Of a stretch of 64,000 nucleotides of DNA, positions 23,228 to 34,699 are shown piece after piece. Position numbers and translations under genes: made by a program. The stretch is taken from assembly GCF_036320965.1 (NCBI RefSeq), contig NC_092231.1, positions 26,145,394-26,209,393 of the forward strand. Reading direction: 5' to 3'. The stretch's first letter is position 1. Each line of letters starts with the position of its first letter. The DNA comes from Panulirus ornatus. Its lineage: Eukaryota > Arthropoda > Malacostraca > Decapoda > Palinuridae. The notes below the pieces were generated by a model. That model saw nothing but the letters and a program-made list of their open reading frames with translations. It searched no databases and was not told where the DNA came from.

Positions 23228-25531
23228 AATTTCTTTATCACCTTCGCACAAGAATAACTAAACTTTAAGCGTTCGTTACGTGCGAGTAAGCTGCCGTCCC
23301 CTTCGCCCTCCCTCCATTCCTTCCTCCACCAGTCACTTCATCTGCCGTCACCCCACATTTGTGCCAGCTCTCCCTACGTTGTCCTACCTAGCTCTTGGCG
23401 CCACCACCACCATCACTACCTCTACTGCCACCATCACATCCACCATAACTGTTACACCACATTTACTGCCACCACCACCACCACAAGTACTGCTACCAGT
23501 AAGTCATGACCGCTACCACCACTCCTACCACCACTCCTACCACTACGACCACCCAAGTCATACAATAACGACCAAGTATATACACTCCCCCCCTTCCCCC
23601 TCCCCCCCTCCCCCAGCACCGTGAAAACAAAGACAATTCCCTCATTCGCCGCGCCAAAGGTCATAAGTCCACGAATTCAATTACGCAGTGGCAGGCCCAA
23701 ACGCATGAATTGGGACTAGATCCCCCTCCAAACCCGCCTTGATCCTCTTCCTAAGTCACTGCGCATGTGCGATCAAGGAATTAACGGATGACTCTCTTGG
23801 GAGTTTCACATCCCACTTGCTTTTTTTTTTTTCCCCGCGTTTAGTCACAGTGGGGGATTAGGGGGATTTCTTTTTTTTTCTCTCAGTCCCCCTCGCGTGA
23901 AGGGGAGGTAGACTGGGATATAGGGATTTCATCGTATCCTCTGGTGCGAGATTGGGAATTAATATTTTCTTTTGAACCTTTTGCTGTTGGGATCAGGTGT
24001 AAAGTCTGTGGGAGGGGGAAGGGGGGACATTTACGGTGCAGCAGTGCAAAGTGGCAGAAATTATTGCAACGGATGTGTCAGCACCATTGTATCGTGTTGC
24101 TGTGGAGGTGGAGTGCTGTACGCAGAATAGTTTGTTAACAAGCAGACTAACCCAGCCCTTCTCACCTCGGGCCCGCGTATATGAACTGACGGCTCAATTA
24201 ATGAGGTCTTCACGTATTCCATTAGTGTTGAATGCCATGTAATTACCAACAATGGAACTCAATCATTAATATTTAACATCCAGACCTGTGAAAACTTAGG
24301 TGGAAAAATGGGATGTGACAAGTCCAAAAGAACCTGCCTTACCAGTGACTAAAAACTCGTGCATTATAAATGTGTATTGACAACCCCAGTGGATAGAGCG
24401 GATAGCCCGGGAACTAAGGTGAGTGTTGCTGCCGACAGAGGTCTCTGGAAGTCGAGGGGGGGAGGCTGCTGCTGCTGCCCCCACACTACATCGTATCACC
24501 ACGAGTTTTCTGTTTTATTCAGGTCTCTTGTTTACTTTCCGACAGGTCTGCTAGGGAGTTTTCGAGCGAGGGTAATCCCCGGCGTGTACTGCTGTGTGGG
24601 CCGCTCCTGCAATATCCCCTGGCATGGGACTACTCAGCCTCGTCACGTTGGCGCGGTTATCAGTTGAGGATGGTGTGGGTGGGTGGGACGACGGAGGAGA
24701 CTGTCCTACCCATGCCATCAGGGGTGGTCATCGTCATCAGAGACCATCTCACTGATGCCAACATCAGAGACCATCCCACGGCTGCCACCCGTGGTTGTCA
24801 GAGGAGTAAACCATCCCGCCACTGCCAACAGTAGGTGTGGAAGGCAGTGCCACCAGAACTACTGTGTTTAAAGGTCGAGGTCGCCTGCCTGTTACCTCCT
24901 GACTCATAAGGTCGACCTTGAAGCATGAAGTGTGGGGTGTACGCCACAGCAGACCTTGAATAGTGGAAGTCACAGACGTCTGCTGATGTCAAATTTGGTC
25001 TTCTGTGAACCTTGCTAATACGGAGTCATGGCAGCTGAAAAGGCTTAAGAGGAATATAGAAATATATGTCATCTCGTATGTTTACGCTAAAGCTGAAGGG
25101 ACGTTTTACGCGATCATAAAACAAGTGTTTGAATGATCAATGGCTTGTTTATTTACTACTAAAGTCAGTAAGACCTGTATGTAATTCATAAACGAGCGAA
25201 TTTTTCTTCGTTTATATACTGATATAATCAAACGTATTGTTAAGGTCATGGGACAACACGTGTGTGACTATGGTAAGTGGTGATTAGGTTTGGCGAAAGG
25301 TTAAACGTGTGTGTTGAGAAAGACAACATGCTAGTGGCTGCGTGTGGGTGTTAACATGTTTTCCAACCTGCAGAAGGGAGAGGTAAGAACGGATAGACCC
25401 CGGATGTGTTGTATTGGCCTGACTTAAGGACGGATTGACTTAGATCGGGAAATTTACTACAGCCCAGTCTTCTCTTCGTTTTCTGTGTCGCGCGCGGATT
25501 TCCGGTACATACACATACGTGCTTTATAACG
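23225..25531. other. Long unrecognised region with an ACC-rich tract
   Basis: 23,400-23,560 is rich in accaccac and ctaccacc triplets. The rest is mixed sequence with only short open frames. No gene, tRNA or transposon protein recognised. Confidence 0.4.

Positions 25532-25581
<50 letters not shown>
25532..25581. repeat. (CA)n microsatellite
   Basis: About 49 bases of CA. Confidence 0.95.
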
Positions 25582-25583
<2 letters not shown>

Positions 25584-26099
25584 AAGAAATTCATCATTTC
25601 GTCTTGGCTCCCACCCCAGTTGCCAGTACTAAATACGTCCCCATGATTTAATTCCCAGGTTCTGGGACTGTTGGACACATTACCTTCACTTAGACTCTAA
25701 TTGGCGAGGACATGACCCCCCCACCCCTAGCTAGACACCCTCCCACCCGTCCCCCGCCCCGACCCCAGCCCTGGTTCGAGATGTTTGAAGAATGTGATTA
25801 ACATGGGAGATGCCTTTGCCTGTAGGGCTCTGGGGATATTTCTTAGCAGACGACGGCCTTCATCTAGGAGAAAAACAAATATAAAACCCTGCGTACAATA
25901 CGCTATACTTCTGGGGGATATGTCATTTATGTTGGATCATCATCTTCCACGATAAGCTTATGAGACCTGCCCACCCGCTCCCTGGCTTGTGTTCTCCACA
26001 TCCTTACCTCCACACAACATCCCATTATAACATGTACTTATTGGCAAGGAAACCTCGATTCCCATTTTCTAAGGTGATTGCCTTTGTTATTTTTTGATG
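25582..26099. other. Unrecognised sequence
   Basis: C-rich tract near 25,715-25,760, otherwise mixed. No supported feature. Confidence 0.4.
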
Positions 26100-26480
26100 G
26101 TCGACTTGAGGTAGTGAGGAGGCGTCTGGTGGTGGGGGTGGTGGTTGTAGAGATGGGGTTGTGGAGGCGTGTGGTGGTGGGGGTGGTGGTTGTAGGGGTG
26201 GGGTGGTGGAGGTGTCTGGGGATGGTGGTGGAGGCGTGTGGTTGTAGGGGTGGGGTGGTGGAGGTGTCTGGGGATGGTGGTGGAGGCGTGTGGTGGTAGG
26301 GGGTAGGTGGTTGTAGGGATGGGGTTGTGGAGGTGTGTGATGGTGGTGGTGGTGAAGGCGTGTAGTGGTGGTGGTGGGAGTCGTGTGTTAGTGGGGGTAG
26401 TGGTTGTAGGTATGAAGTGGTGGAGGCTTGTTATGCTGGTGGTGGTGGTGGTGGTGATGAAGGCGTGTTATGTGTGTGGT
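26100..26480. repeat. GGTGG-rich minisatellite, locally 52-bp period
   Basis: The phrase ggtgtctggggatggtggtg occurs at 26,211 and 26,263. The surrounding sequence is irregular gtggtgg and gaggcgtgtgg. Confidence 0.75.
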
Positions 26481-26610
26481 GATGAGGAAGGTGAGCGTCT
26501 GATGAGAGAGGGAGAAGTGTTGATGCAGACCTACAGACGGACGGACACACAGATAAAGAGAGGCACAATCACACAGACACAGTTAGATACATAGGAACAC
26601 AGACGTATCG

Positions 26611-26646
<36 letters not shown>
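26611..26646. repeat. (CA)n microsatellite
   Basis: About 35 bases of CA. Confidence 0.95.
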
Positions 26647-26649
<3 letters not shown>

Positions 26650-26689
26650 AAGGAGTGGACGCTCATGATGATGCCAAGGTCGTGGGGAG

Positions 26690-27145
26690 TGAAGAGGTTC
26701 CCGTCAACCCACAGTCAGATGCCGGAGTTGGTCTGGTACGTGGCTGATGATAACCCGAGTCACAGCCAGGTACTCATGATGGGACACAGTGAAGGAAAAC
26801 CTCGATATGAATATTATCTGGCGAGGAACCTGTGTGAGAGACGGACCTGAGGTCGCCAGTGTCCCTAACTTGTCGCCAGAGCTCCACCTTCCGAGACATG
26901 TAGAAGGGACAGTTTGTCTGCTGGCAAATGTTTGAATCGTGTTCAAGTTCAAAGAAACTTTTTAAGTCCTGTACCAAGTCAGTACTGGAATGCACCTCTC
27001 ATATGTGTTCACACGTAGCTAAAGAAACACAAGGAACAATAGGAGAAGGTGCAGAGGAGGGCAACAAAGATGATACCGGAATTAAGAGATCCTTTCTACA
27101 GTGAGAGATTAAAGGTCATATTTCTGCCTAGCTACTTACCTAATA
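26690..27145 (+). mobile_element. LINE RT thumb / C-terminal fragment
   Basis: At 26,698-26,835 the plus strand reads VWYVADDNPSHSQVLMMGHS, resembling the (W)A-DNNM-FN--KFQVL--GH region after the RT palm. 26,850-26,925 reads LSPELHLPRHVEGTVC, which fits the following (D)LGV--S-DL-F--H segment. 27,040-27,115 reads EKVQRRATKMIPELRD then ERLKV, the strongly conserved LINE motif (L)EKVQRRATK(M/L)IP. Two in-frame stops and a shift occur between 26,850 and 27,040. It is truncated at both ends and flanked by unrelated sequence. Related to, but not continuous with, the LINE pieces at 19.5-23.1 kb. Confidence 0.68.
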
Positions 27146-27295
27146 GCCTTGCTGCCTACACAGCAGCCCTGCTCCCTTCCTACCAGCCCTGCTGCCTACC
27201 TACCAGCCCTGCTGCCTACTTACTGCTCTCGAACAAGAGGAGTAGATGTAGAAAGTCGTTTATTACGTCATAGGTCTACATGATTACCCTCACGG

Positions 27296-27466
27296 GTCAT
27301 TCCCTCGAGCACCAGGAGTGTGATTGACCTTACCCTTAAGAAGTAGGTCACAGCCCCGGATGTCGTACTCGAGGGTCGTACCGACGTGCTCAACGGTCAT
27401 GCTTTCGAGCTCAAGAGCCATGCTGATTTATGCTTAAAGGTCGTGCCATCGTCCTCAGTGCTCTGA
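27296..27466. mobile_element. Foldback-like repeat, locus 4 (right arm only)
   Basis: A degraded core (gtgattgaccttacccttaa) is followed by four or five decayed units in right-arm orientation, for example gagggtcgtaccgacgtgct and aaaggtcgtgccatcgtcct. No left arm seen. Confidence 0.5.
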
Positions 27467-27502
27467 AAGCCTATGGGTTTACGTTATTCGTCCGATAGAC
27501 CC

Positions 27503-27556
<54 letters not shown>
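27503..27556. repeat. (GT)n microsatellite
   Basis: About 54 bases of GT. Confidence 0.95.
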
Positions 27557-27557
<1 letters not shown>

Positions 27558-27806
27558 TTTATTGCCCTGTTATTGCTTGTGTTACTCATGCTGGAGGTCT
27601 GGCGGGTGCTGTAACTGTCGTGTTGGAGATGGTGTTGTTGGTTATATTTGTGGTGTTGGTGAGGGTGTTTTTACTGGATGTTGTGTAGTTGTCGGTACAG
27701 CCAGGTGTTGGGCAGTCACGGTGGGTCTGTTCGTGTTACGTGTTTCGTGTGGGTTTCGTGTGACGGATGTCGCTAGTGGAAAACGGTCCAGCTGTGTCCC
27801 ATATAT

Positions 27807-28330
27807 TCACAAAATCCTTCAGTACTCAGAAAATCCTCTGAACGTATTATAAAACCCTCTAGTACCCACGAGATCTTGAACTACTTACAAAGTTCTCCAA
27901 TGATCACAAAATCCCCCCACTTCTCATAAAATTTTATAGTATTCACAAAATCTTACAGTGCTTACAAAACCCGCCAATACTTACAAAAAACCCTCCTATA
28001 CTTACAAAACCCTCCAGTATTAACAAAACCCGCCAGTACTCACAAAATCCTCTAATACTCACAGCATTCTTCAGTTCTCGCAAATTCCCCAGTTCTTACA
28101 AAATCGTCCAGTTTCAAACATCCTTCAATACTTGCAAAATCCCCAGTACTTACCCTCTTTACTCACAAAAACCCCAGTATCCACAAAGTACCTCATTACC
28201 TACACAATCTCTCTGTACTCACAAAAACCCTCAAATGAAAAAAAAATGTTGAAAATCCCTCGATAATTACTATATTTGCAGAATCTCAAATATTTTCAAA
28301 ACCTTCGGATATTCATCGAATCCATCCAAT
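27807..28330. repeat. Degenerate 18-21-bp minisatellite, about 25 copies
   Basis: The phrase cacaaaatcctccagtact recurs with much substitution (cttacaaaacccgccaatac, ctcacaaaatcctctaatac). Spacing is 18-21 bases. Confidence 0.8.
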
Positions 28331-28715
28331 ATTGGCGGGACAAGAAGGGTTGGCTGCCTGGCAAGAGGACCCTGAAGCGTCTTGGACCATCATCTTGAAA
28401 TTAACTACAAGAGGAATCTGTAATGTTGGTCCATGGAACCAATGTTTGGGTAAAGGCCTCTCACTTCAAAGGACTGCTGGTCTATTATCTGGAAATCCGG
28501 TTAAAAGACGGCGTGTGTGGATAACCGTAGTGGTAGGAGGGAGGCCCCCCACCCGACCCCCACCGCTCTCTGCCATGTAGATTCCTCTTATGTATATGCA
28601 GATCTGCTTAGCATAGGTACGTGCTTTGATCTTAAGTGAGAGCCGAAGTGAGGAGTGGGAGACGTGATGATGTAAGGCTCCAGATGATGACCAGGTGTGG
28701 GAACACTGCTGGGTG
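28331..28715. other. Unrecognised sequence
   Basis: Mixed sequence. No supported feature. Confidence 0.4.
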
Positions 28716-28820
28716 TTGCTTGTGATGATGATGGTGGTGATGGTGGGGTTTCGTAGTGGTGATGGTGATGGTGGGGTTTCGTAGTGGTGATGGTGGGGTG
28801 TGGTAGTGTTGGTTGATAGT
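28716..28820. repeat. gatggtggtgatggtgggg repeat
   Basis: Three to four irregular copies of gatggtggggtttcgtagtg. Confidence 0.75.
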
Positions 28821-29969
28821 GGTGGTAGGGGGCTGGTAACTCGTTGTGAGGTCGGTCTGCCTCTCGGGAAAGAGGGATGTTTGGTGACAGGAGGTGACGG
28901 TGCAGGAGGCTGGTGCATTAGCTTGTTGTCGAACAACCGGATGTTCATCCAGGTGATGGTTGGAGAAGAGCCGGGAGGACCAGTGTGTTGTGTCAGAGCC
29001 ACCGAGGATGATCTTCCGTGCCCCTTTCTGCACCTGTTTTAGTAGTATCGTTGGGTGATGGGAAGGGAGGAAGCCTTGGGGGGGGGGGGGGGGGGGGGGA
29101 CGTAGGTGGATTTAAGAAGAATGAAAGTTGTGTTGACGTTCTTAAGTTCAGGTGCAGTGATGCCAGGTGTCTGATATTCATGGAGGACATGGATAAGATC
29201 GCTGGAGGATTTTATAGTGGTGAAGAAGACGTGTTACTTTCAGCTTAGTTTGTTGTGTCCAAGGTGGACTGAACAACCTGGAGGTGTGTGGGGCCTAGTG
29301 GGACAGTAGGGGGTTGACACGCGGCGGAGAGAGACCCTGGTGTACGTTACAACGGTCGTGGTTTGGTTTCTATTGACATGGTTGACGGTGGTCCATCTGT
29401 GGTGGCAGTTGAGGGTCTTCTGGAAGGGGAGGTGCGTTGGGAGCGCTGTTGTCAACGCTGATTCTATTGTCCGGGTTCGTCCCCTTCCTTACCTCGGGCA
29501 GGTGCATCCATCAAGGGACGCTGCAGATGAAGGACTGGAAGGTTAAGACGGTCCCTGGGAAGCGCACAGCCAGGCGACGCTCGTTGAGGACGTTTACAAG
29601 ATGGGAGTATTGACTTGGCAGCCCAGTGTTGATGGTTTGGCTAATGTGTCGTGTGGCTGACTACGTCCAGAGATTTAGTTTAGTCCGTGAAGGTGAGAAC
29701 CTCGCGTCTCTCGAGGTTTTGATAGATAAAGTTAGGGAGGTTGACGAGGCGGAGGGTGGTAGAAGAGGTCTTCATATTACCAAAATGCTGGAAGTTTATG
29801 GACCTTGCGGTGTCTGTTTAAGCCCAATTATATACACAACTTTCACAGCGTAAGCTGGGGATCCGTGATGATGGCAGCGGGTCGTACCTCACACAGAGAT
29901 TGTAGCCTTGTTGACTCCGGTATTGGGGACACATATGAAGTCTCCCAATCAGCGAGGCATTCTGACTGA
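28821..29969. other. Complex region, gene content unresolved
   Basis: Not low-complexity apart from a 22-G run at 29,078-29,099. Minus-strand frames around 29,050-28,860 read LLKQVQKGARKIILGG, which faintly recalls the LINE tail (L)EKVQ-RA-K-I but lacks confirming neighbours. I cannot assign a product. It could be an old transposon or non-coding DNA. Confidence 0.3.
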
Positions 29970-30700
29970 CTGTCAGATCGTGGTGGTGATGGTGGTTGAT
30001 TGTTGACGGTAGTGGTTCAATGTTGTTTGTAATGTTTGTTAGTAGTGATGGTGGTTGGGTGTTGTTGCTGGAGATGGCAGGAATGGTATTTGTGGTTGGT
30101 GGTGGTGATGGTAATGGTGGTTGGCAAGTATTGGTGGACATGTTTTTAATGGTGGTTTGGCTGGTGTTGATGTTTGTTGTTGGTTTGGTGGTGGCTGATT
30201 ACCGATGGTGGTCGCACAGTTCGGTTGATAGTGAGTGTGGTATTAAGAAGCGATGGTTTGTTTGTAGTGGCTGGTTATTGGTGAGGTTGGTTGACGGTCA
30301 TGTTTTGTGGTAGATGAATGTATAGGTGGTAACAGGATATAAGAGGTCTGTGGTCTTGCTTGTAGCTGATAGATTGTGATAGTTCATAATGGTAGTGGTT
30401 GTTTTATGGTAATGGTAGCTGTGTGTAGTTGTAGAGGCTGAGGTCTGGTTGTTATTGATTATGATGATAATTTGACTTGGGTGAGGTGGTTATGGTTTAG
30501 TGTGGTGGTGGTTGAATAAGGGTGATGATTTGGAAGTTGCGTCTCGTGGTTGCAGTGATAATGGCAGTGGAATCAGATGGCATTGTTAGTGACTAATATG
30601 GAAAGTATATAGTTGAGGATAGTGGCCCTTGGCTCCTGTTGGTTAAAATGGTTGGTTGAGGTAGTATTGTGGTTGATGTCAGTGGTGGAGGCTACCTCTC
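29970..30700. repeat. TGGT-rich degenerate repeat
   Basis: Irregular tggtggtt, gttggttg and gtgatggt phrases without a stable period. Confidence 0.55.
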
Positions 30701-30885
30701 ATGACATCACTAAGGGCAGTGATCACTACAACCTTAGTTGCCAGTGCTTACAGTGCTAAGCTACGATTCCGTGGAGTTACTGAGTTCAGAACAATGAAGA
30801 TATTGTCCCAGGTTTTGACCATCAGCCAGTAGTAATGCATCCATGGAAGTATATCTTGTATTTCATGTGTCTTTTACCATGCTAA

Positions 30886-31037
30886 CCCTTAGGCACGACG
30901 GCACGATCCTTGAACATGGCAGTGTATTCCTTCAGTGACGGTACGACCCTTGGATTTGAAGGCCTGGCCATCATACTTAAAGGTCGTGCTCCGTAGTCTT
31001 ACCGTCGTACTCAGAGATCGTGCTGTCGTGCTGAAGG
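30886..31037. mobile_element. Foldback-like repeat, locus 5 (both arms)
   Basis: The left arm has about three units (ccttaggcacgacggcacga to gtgacggtacgaccc). The compact core ttggatttgaaggcctggcc continues atcatac. The right arm, from 30,978, is in reverse complement (aaaggtcgtgctcc, cttaccgtcgtactcagaga, tcgtgctgtcgtgctgaagg). Confidence 0.7.
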
Positions 31038-31400
31038 GGATGATGAAGGTATGGAGGTGTTTTAATATCTTTCTTTCTTTCACAGGTAAGGTGTGAATGA
31101 GAGTCAGTCAGCGATGGTATAGTACCCAAAAAAGGAGGTGTCATGAGGTTGCTCACCAGAATACAAAGGTAATGCTAACCTGTAGTACAGTTAACCCCCA
31201 TAGCTACCCTCCGTCACTGCACGGGTGATTTTCCTCCATCATATCTTGTCGACAAGTGGATACATCACAGACGTTTGCCAGCACCGAGCGGGTAATGACA
31301 TCTTCGGTAGGATGATTAGTGGAAAAAGACGAATTCAAAGTTTTTTTTTTCTATATCGTATATGTGCTACAGGAGGTTTGTCTGATGCCTTTGTGTTAAA
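31038..31400. other. Unrecognised spacer between two foldback-like loci
   Basis: Mixed sequence with an 11-T run near 31,341. No supported feature. Confidence 0.4.
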
Positions 31401-31570
31401 GCCCTTGAGCGCGACGGTGCGACCCTTGAGCACGACGGTACGACCCTTGAGCACGACGTTACGACCCTTGGGTACGGTGGTGTGGCCTTTGACCTGACTT
31501 TTACTGGGCACTCCATCATACCGAAGGATCAGACCGTCTTGCTCAGTGATCGTACTGCCCTGCCTAAGAA
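31401..31570. mobile_element. Foldback-like repeat, locus 6 (both arms)
   Basis: The left arm has three good units (cccttgagcacgacggtacg). The core ggtgtggcctttgacctgac is followed by ctccatcataccgaagg in inverted sense. The right arm has two units (aggatcagaccgtcttgctc, agtgatcgtactgccct). Confidence 0.7.
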
Positions 31571-32169
31571 ATTGTTCCGCCGTGTTCGAGGCCATGAAGA
31601 CCGCACTTTGGTAAATAGAGTCGCCCGTAGTCATGCAACCAGTTGTCAACATACACTTCATACACATCTTACCAAGTACAGGGCTACGGTCTCTCTCCAA
31701 CAGGGGACTATGTAATTGACAGTGCGAACTCGAGAGTCGAAATGACACCCCTTCCAGACCATTTATTTGAGATAGAAAAAAAATAGATTATAACAAACTG
31801 AGTGTAATGATTGAAGCACGTCTTCAGTTTTACAGATGTAGGTTTATCTTGCAAAAATTTAATTAATCTTTTTTTCTCTCGTTTCGTCCCGTGAGGGGCA
31901 TTAGGCATCGTCTTCCACTGTGTGTGAGAAGACATTCAAGCAAATCCTGGACACCGTAAGACAGTGACAGCCTCTTTATGTAAACACCATCCAACACTTG
32001 TACATGATTTGATACTTTCTAAATCCTACGTAAAGGTTTATGCCTGAGATGGTTGAATTAATTCATAACTGTTTGTCACAAGAGAACACGGCGAGTTTAT
32101 CAAAGGCTCTCATGAAGAGCGGCTCACATCTGCGAGTCGTCCAGACATAAGAGTATATTTGTTACTGTT
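31571..32169. other. Unrecognised AT-rich sequence
   Basis: No gene or repeat that I can support. Confidence 0.4.
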
Positions 32170-32430
32170 CCCGAAACTGACCTGTTTATTTGTTAAATTC
32201 TTCCCGAGATAAATGTTTATGTGGTAAAGTCCTACAGACAGACCTGTTTATTTGTGAAGTCTTCCACGAACATAACTATTTGTTCGAGTCCTTCAAAAAG
32301 AACTTTTGATTTGTAACGTCCAGCGAACAGAACTGTTTATGTGTGAAAGTCCTGGAAAGAGAGTTGTGTCTTTGTCAGGGGTCGTCCTCCAAATGTAACA
32401 GCTTATTTGTCAGAATTCTTCAAACAGGTG
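32170..32430. repeat. Degenerate tandem repeat, about 36-bp period
   Basis: The phrase acctgtttatttgtgaagtc with cttcc recurs six to seven times with heavy divergence (aactgtttatgtgtgaaagt, aacttttgatttgtaacgtc). Confidence 0.65.
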
Positions 32431-32435
32431 AGTGT

Positions 32436-32465
32436 AATGTGTGTGTGTGTGGGTGTGTTTGTGTT

Positions 32466-32502
<37 letters not shown>
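32436..32502. repeat. Interrupted (GT)n microsatellite
   Basis: GT tract with ggg, ttt and gcg interruptions in the first half. Confidence 0.9.
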
Positions 32503-32507
<5 letters not shown>

Positions 32508-33195
32508 CATTTCCTTGTAATTCCCCATTTGTACCGTACGGGGATAGAATTGTACACGGAGGACCCTCGTCTCTTGAGCTTGTGTATGTAAGTGTATGTG
32601 ATGGTGGTTGGTGGGGGAGTACTTCAGAGAGGCAAAAATATCTACATTAACGCTGTCAAAGACCACCAGACAAAGCCCTCACAACTCGTGCAGGGAGGGA
32701 GAGAGAGCGAGCCAAGTACCGTAGTATCACACCTCACTAACTCCTCATATACAGCATCAGACGAAGTACACAAAGAGAACAACAGACAGAGCCCCGTGTG
32801 TCCTTCTAATGAGAAGTTATGAGGTGTTGTAAAAGTGGTATATAGAGCCTGGCGGGTATTGGTGGAGGGTAGGTAGGTGGGGCCTGCCAGCCTCCCTCCG
32901 GCAGCAGGGTGTTGGTGGCCAGGGCCAGGAGAGGAGACTGGAGGAGCTGTCAGCACGCCTTTGTTTGGACGTCTGCAGGACGCGCCTCTTCCATTTCCTT
33001 CCGCCGGTTAATAATCTCTGGCCCCCGCAGATATTACGTGGGGGAGGAGGAGGAGGAGGAGGGAGGGATGGTTGGCTCCTGTCTGTCTCTCCAAATTTGC
33101 TGGCGACCTTGGGTCTCGAGTTGATGGATGGAACAACGTGCTGGTTGCTTGGGTATAAGGTGGTGGTGGGGGATTGCCTCGAGTTGATGGATGGA
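32503..33195. other. Unrecognised sequence
   Basis: Includes a short gaggaggaggag tract near 33,045. Open frames overlap on both strands and match nothing known to me. Confidence 0.4.
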
Positions 33196-33520
33196 GCTGC
33201 ATACTGGTTGTTTTCGTTAAGATAGTGGTTGATTATCATCTTGCTCGACTCACTACATACTGGTTAGTTGTTTTCGTTATGATAGTGGTTGATTATCTTG
33301 CTCGACTCACTACATACTGGTTAGTTGTTTTCGTTATGATAGTGGTTGATTATCTTGCTAGACTCACTACATACTGGTTAGTTGTTTTCGTTATGATAGT
33401 GGTTGATTATCTTGCTAGACTCACTACATACTGGTTGTTTTCGTTATGATAGTGGTTGATTATTATCATGCTTCACTCACTACATACTGGTTGTTTTCGT
33501 TATGATAGTGGTTGATTACT
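33196..33520. repeat. 57-bp tandem repeat, about 6 copies
   Basis: Unit ttttcgttatgatagtggtt, gattatcttgctagactcac, tacatactggttagttg. The string ttttcg starts at 33,271 and 33,328. The last two copies lack the tagttg step and carry a ttatcatgc variant. Confidence 0.9.
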
Positions 33521-33654
33521 GGGGGAACTTGGTCGGGGTTCGGTCTCGGCTAACGAAGCAAATTCCATCTCCAGGTCTTTCACGGTATTATTACCCTTGT
33601 TGTGTGTGTGTGTGTCTGACGTGCACTTATTGTATGGTGCTTCACGTATCCCTA
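33521..33654. other. Unrecognised spacer
   Basis: Mixed sequence with a short gtgtgtgtg tract at 33,601-33,616. Confidence 0.4.
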
Positions 33655-33850
33655 CACTGGGGACTGCTGCAGGCTATAGGGAGTGTCTAGGGTAAAATGT
33701 GCTAAAGGCAGTAAGGAATGCTACTGGTTATAAGAACTATTAGAGGCTAAAAGGAATGCTATAGGATATGAGGACTGTTGCAAGCTGTGAGGACCACTAC
33801 AAGCTACGGGGACTGCCACTGGCTGTATGGACTGATACAGACTTTATGTA
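33655..33850. repeat. Degenerate 24-bp-type repeat, about 8 copies
   Basis: Phrases such as ggactgctgcaggctatagg, ggactgttgcaagctgtgag and ggactgccactggctgtatg recur at roughly 24-base spacing. Confidence 0.65.
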
Positions 33851-34148
33851 CTACTGAGGGGCTAGCCCTCCCCTGCTCTCCGACCCTAGGAGAGAATGGC
33901 TGACTGAAGACTTTATGATGCCTTCGTCTGCAGTAGCCCCGCCAGAGGCCGTGGGAGCCGTTAAGCAGGACCATTCATTACCCACTGCCCTCCAGAGGGA
34001 GTCCCCGCCTGGACCATCCGTAAAGTAGGCGGTCAGCTCACAGACCTCTCAGAAATAACCTTCCATCACTTCCAATTTTCTTTAATAGGTGGTTAGAGTA
34101 GAATGAGGAGTGGTTGAACAGAGGGAGGTGAGTTTTGAAATGGGGAGA
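33851..34148. other. Unrecognised spacer
   Basis: Mixed sequence. No supported feature. Confidence 0.4.

Positions 34149-34222
<74 letters not shown>
34149..34222. repeat. (TA)n microsatellite with TG end
   Basis: About 63 bases of TA followed by TG repeats. Confidence 0.95.
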
Positions 34223-34699
34223 ATATGGTACTATGTTTGTAATGATCTTGCTTCTTGTTAGTTACGGGAAGGGAAAGTAGCTAAGCTGAGCTGTGCATTG
34301 TTTATTGTGGACGTCAGTTGATGGCTGGGGGTTCCCGTAGTGCTTTGAGGCTCCTTGGGAACCAGCGACTGTCTATATTTGTACTACTGAGATCTTGAAT
34401 ATGTCTATAGCTTGTGTCAACGTTATTTTATAGCCTTTACCATACTTTCTCTGCTCCTTTTCTTAAGTATGTGGTAGTTTAAGTTTTAGGCACCCATGTT
34501 GTTTTTCAGTGTTATATGCAAGGGTGCTGATCGCTTGTGACGAATCATATTCTCTGTCGCTTCAGCAGGCGAGTTATATGGGCGAGATATGAGGGTAGAG
34601 GGATTGGTAAGGTAAGGTAAGATCATGACTTTCACCAGTTGTGTTTTGGTTCTCCTGAAGATGCCAGAATCTATACAGACCGGTCAGGGCTTCTTTTAC
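34223..34699. other. Unrecognised sequence downstream of a LINE fragment
   Basis: No clear domain. On the minus strand it would be the 3' flank of the RT fragment at 34,700-35,480. Confidence 0.35.

Noticed and set aside
23681..23700. Near-identical strings at 23,681 and 59,038 (ggca-g-cccaaacgc)
   Set aside because: Considered as a transposon terminal repeat, but orientation and position do not fit the Tigger element and flanks diverge immediately.
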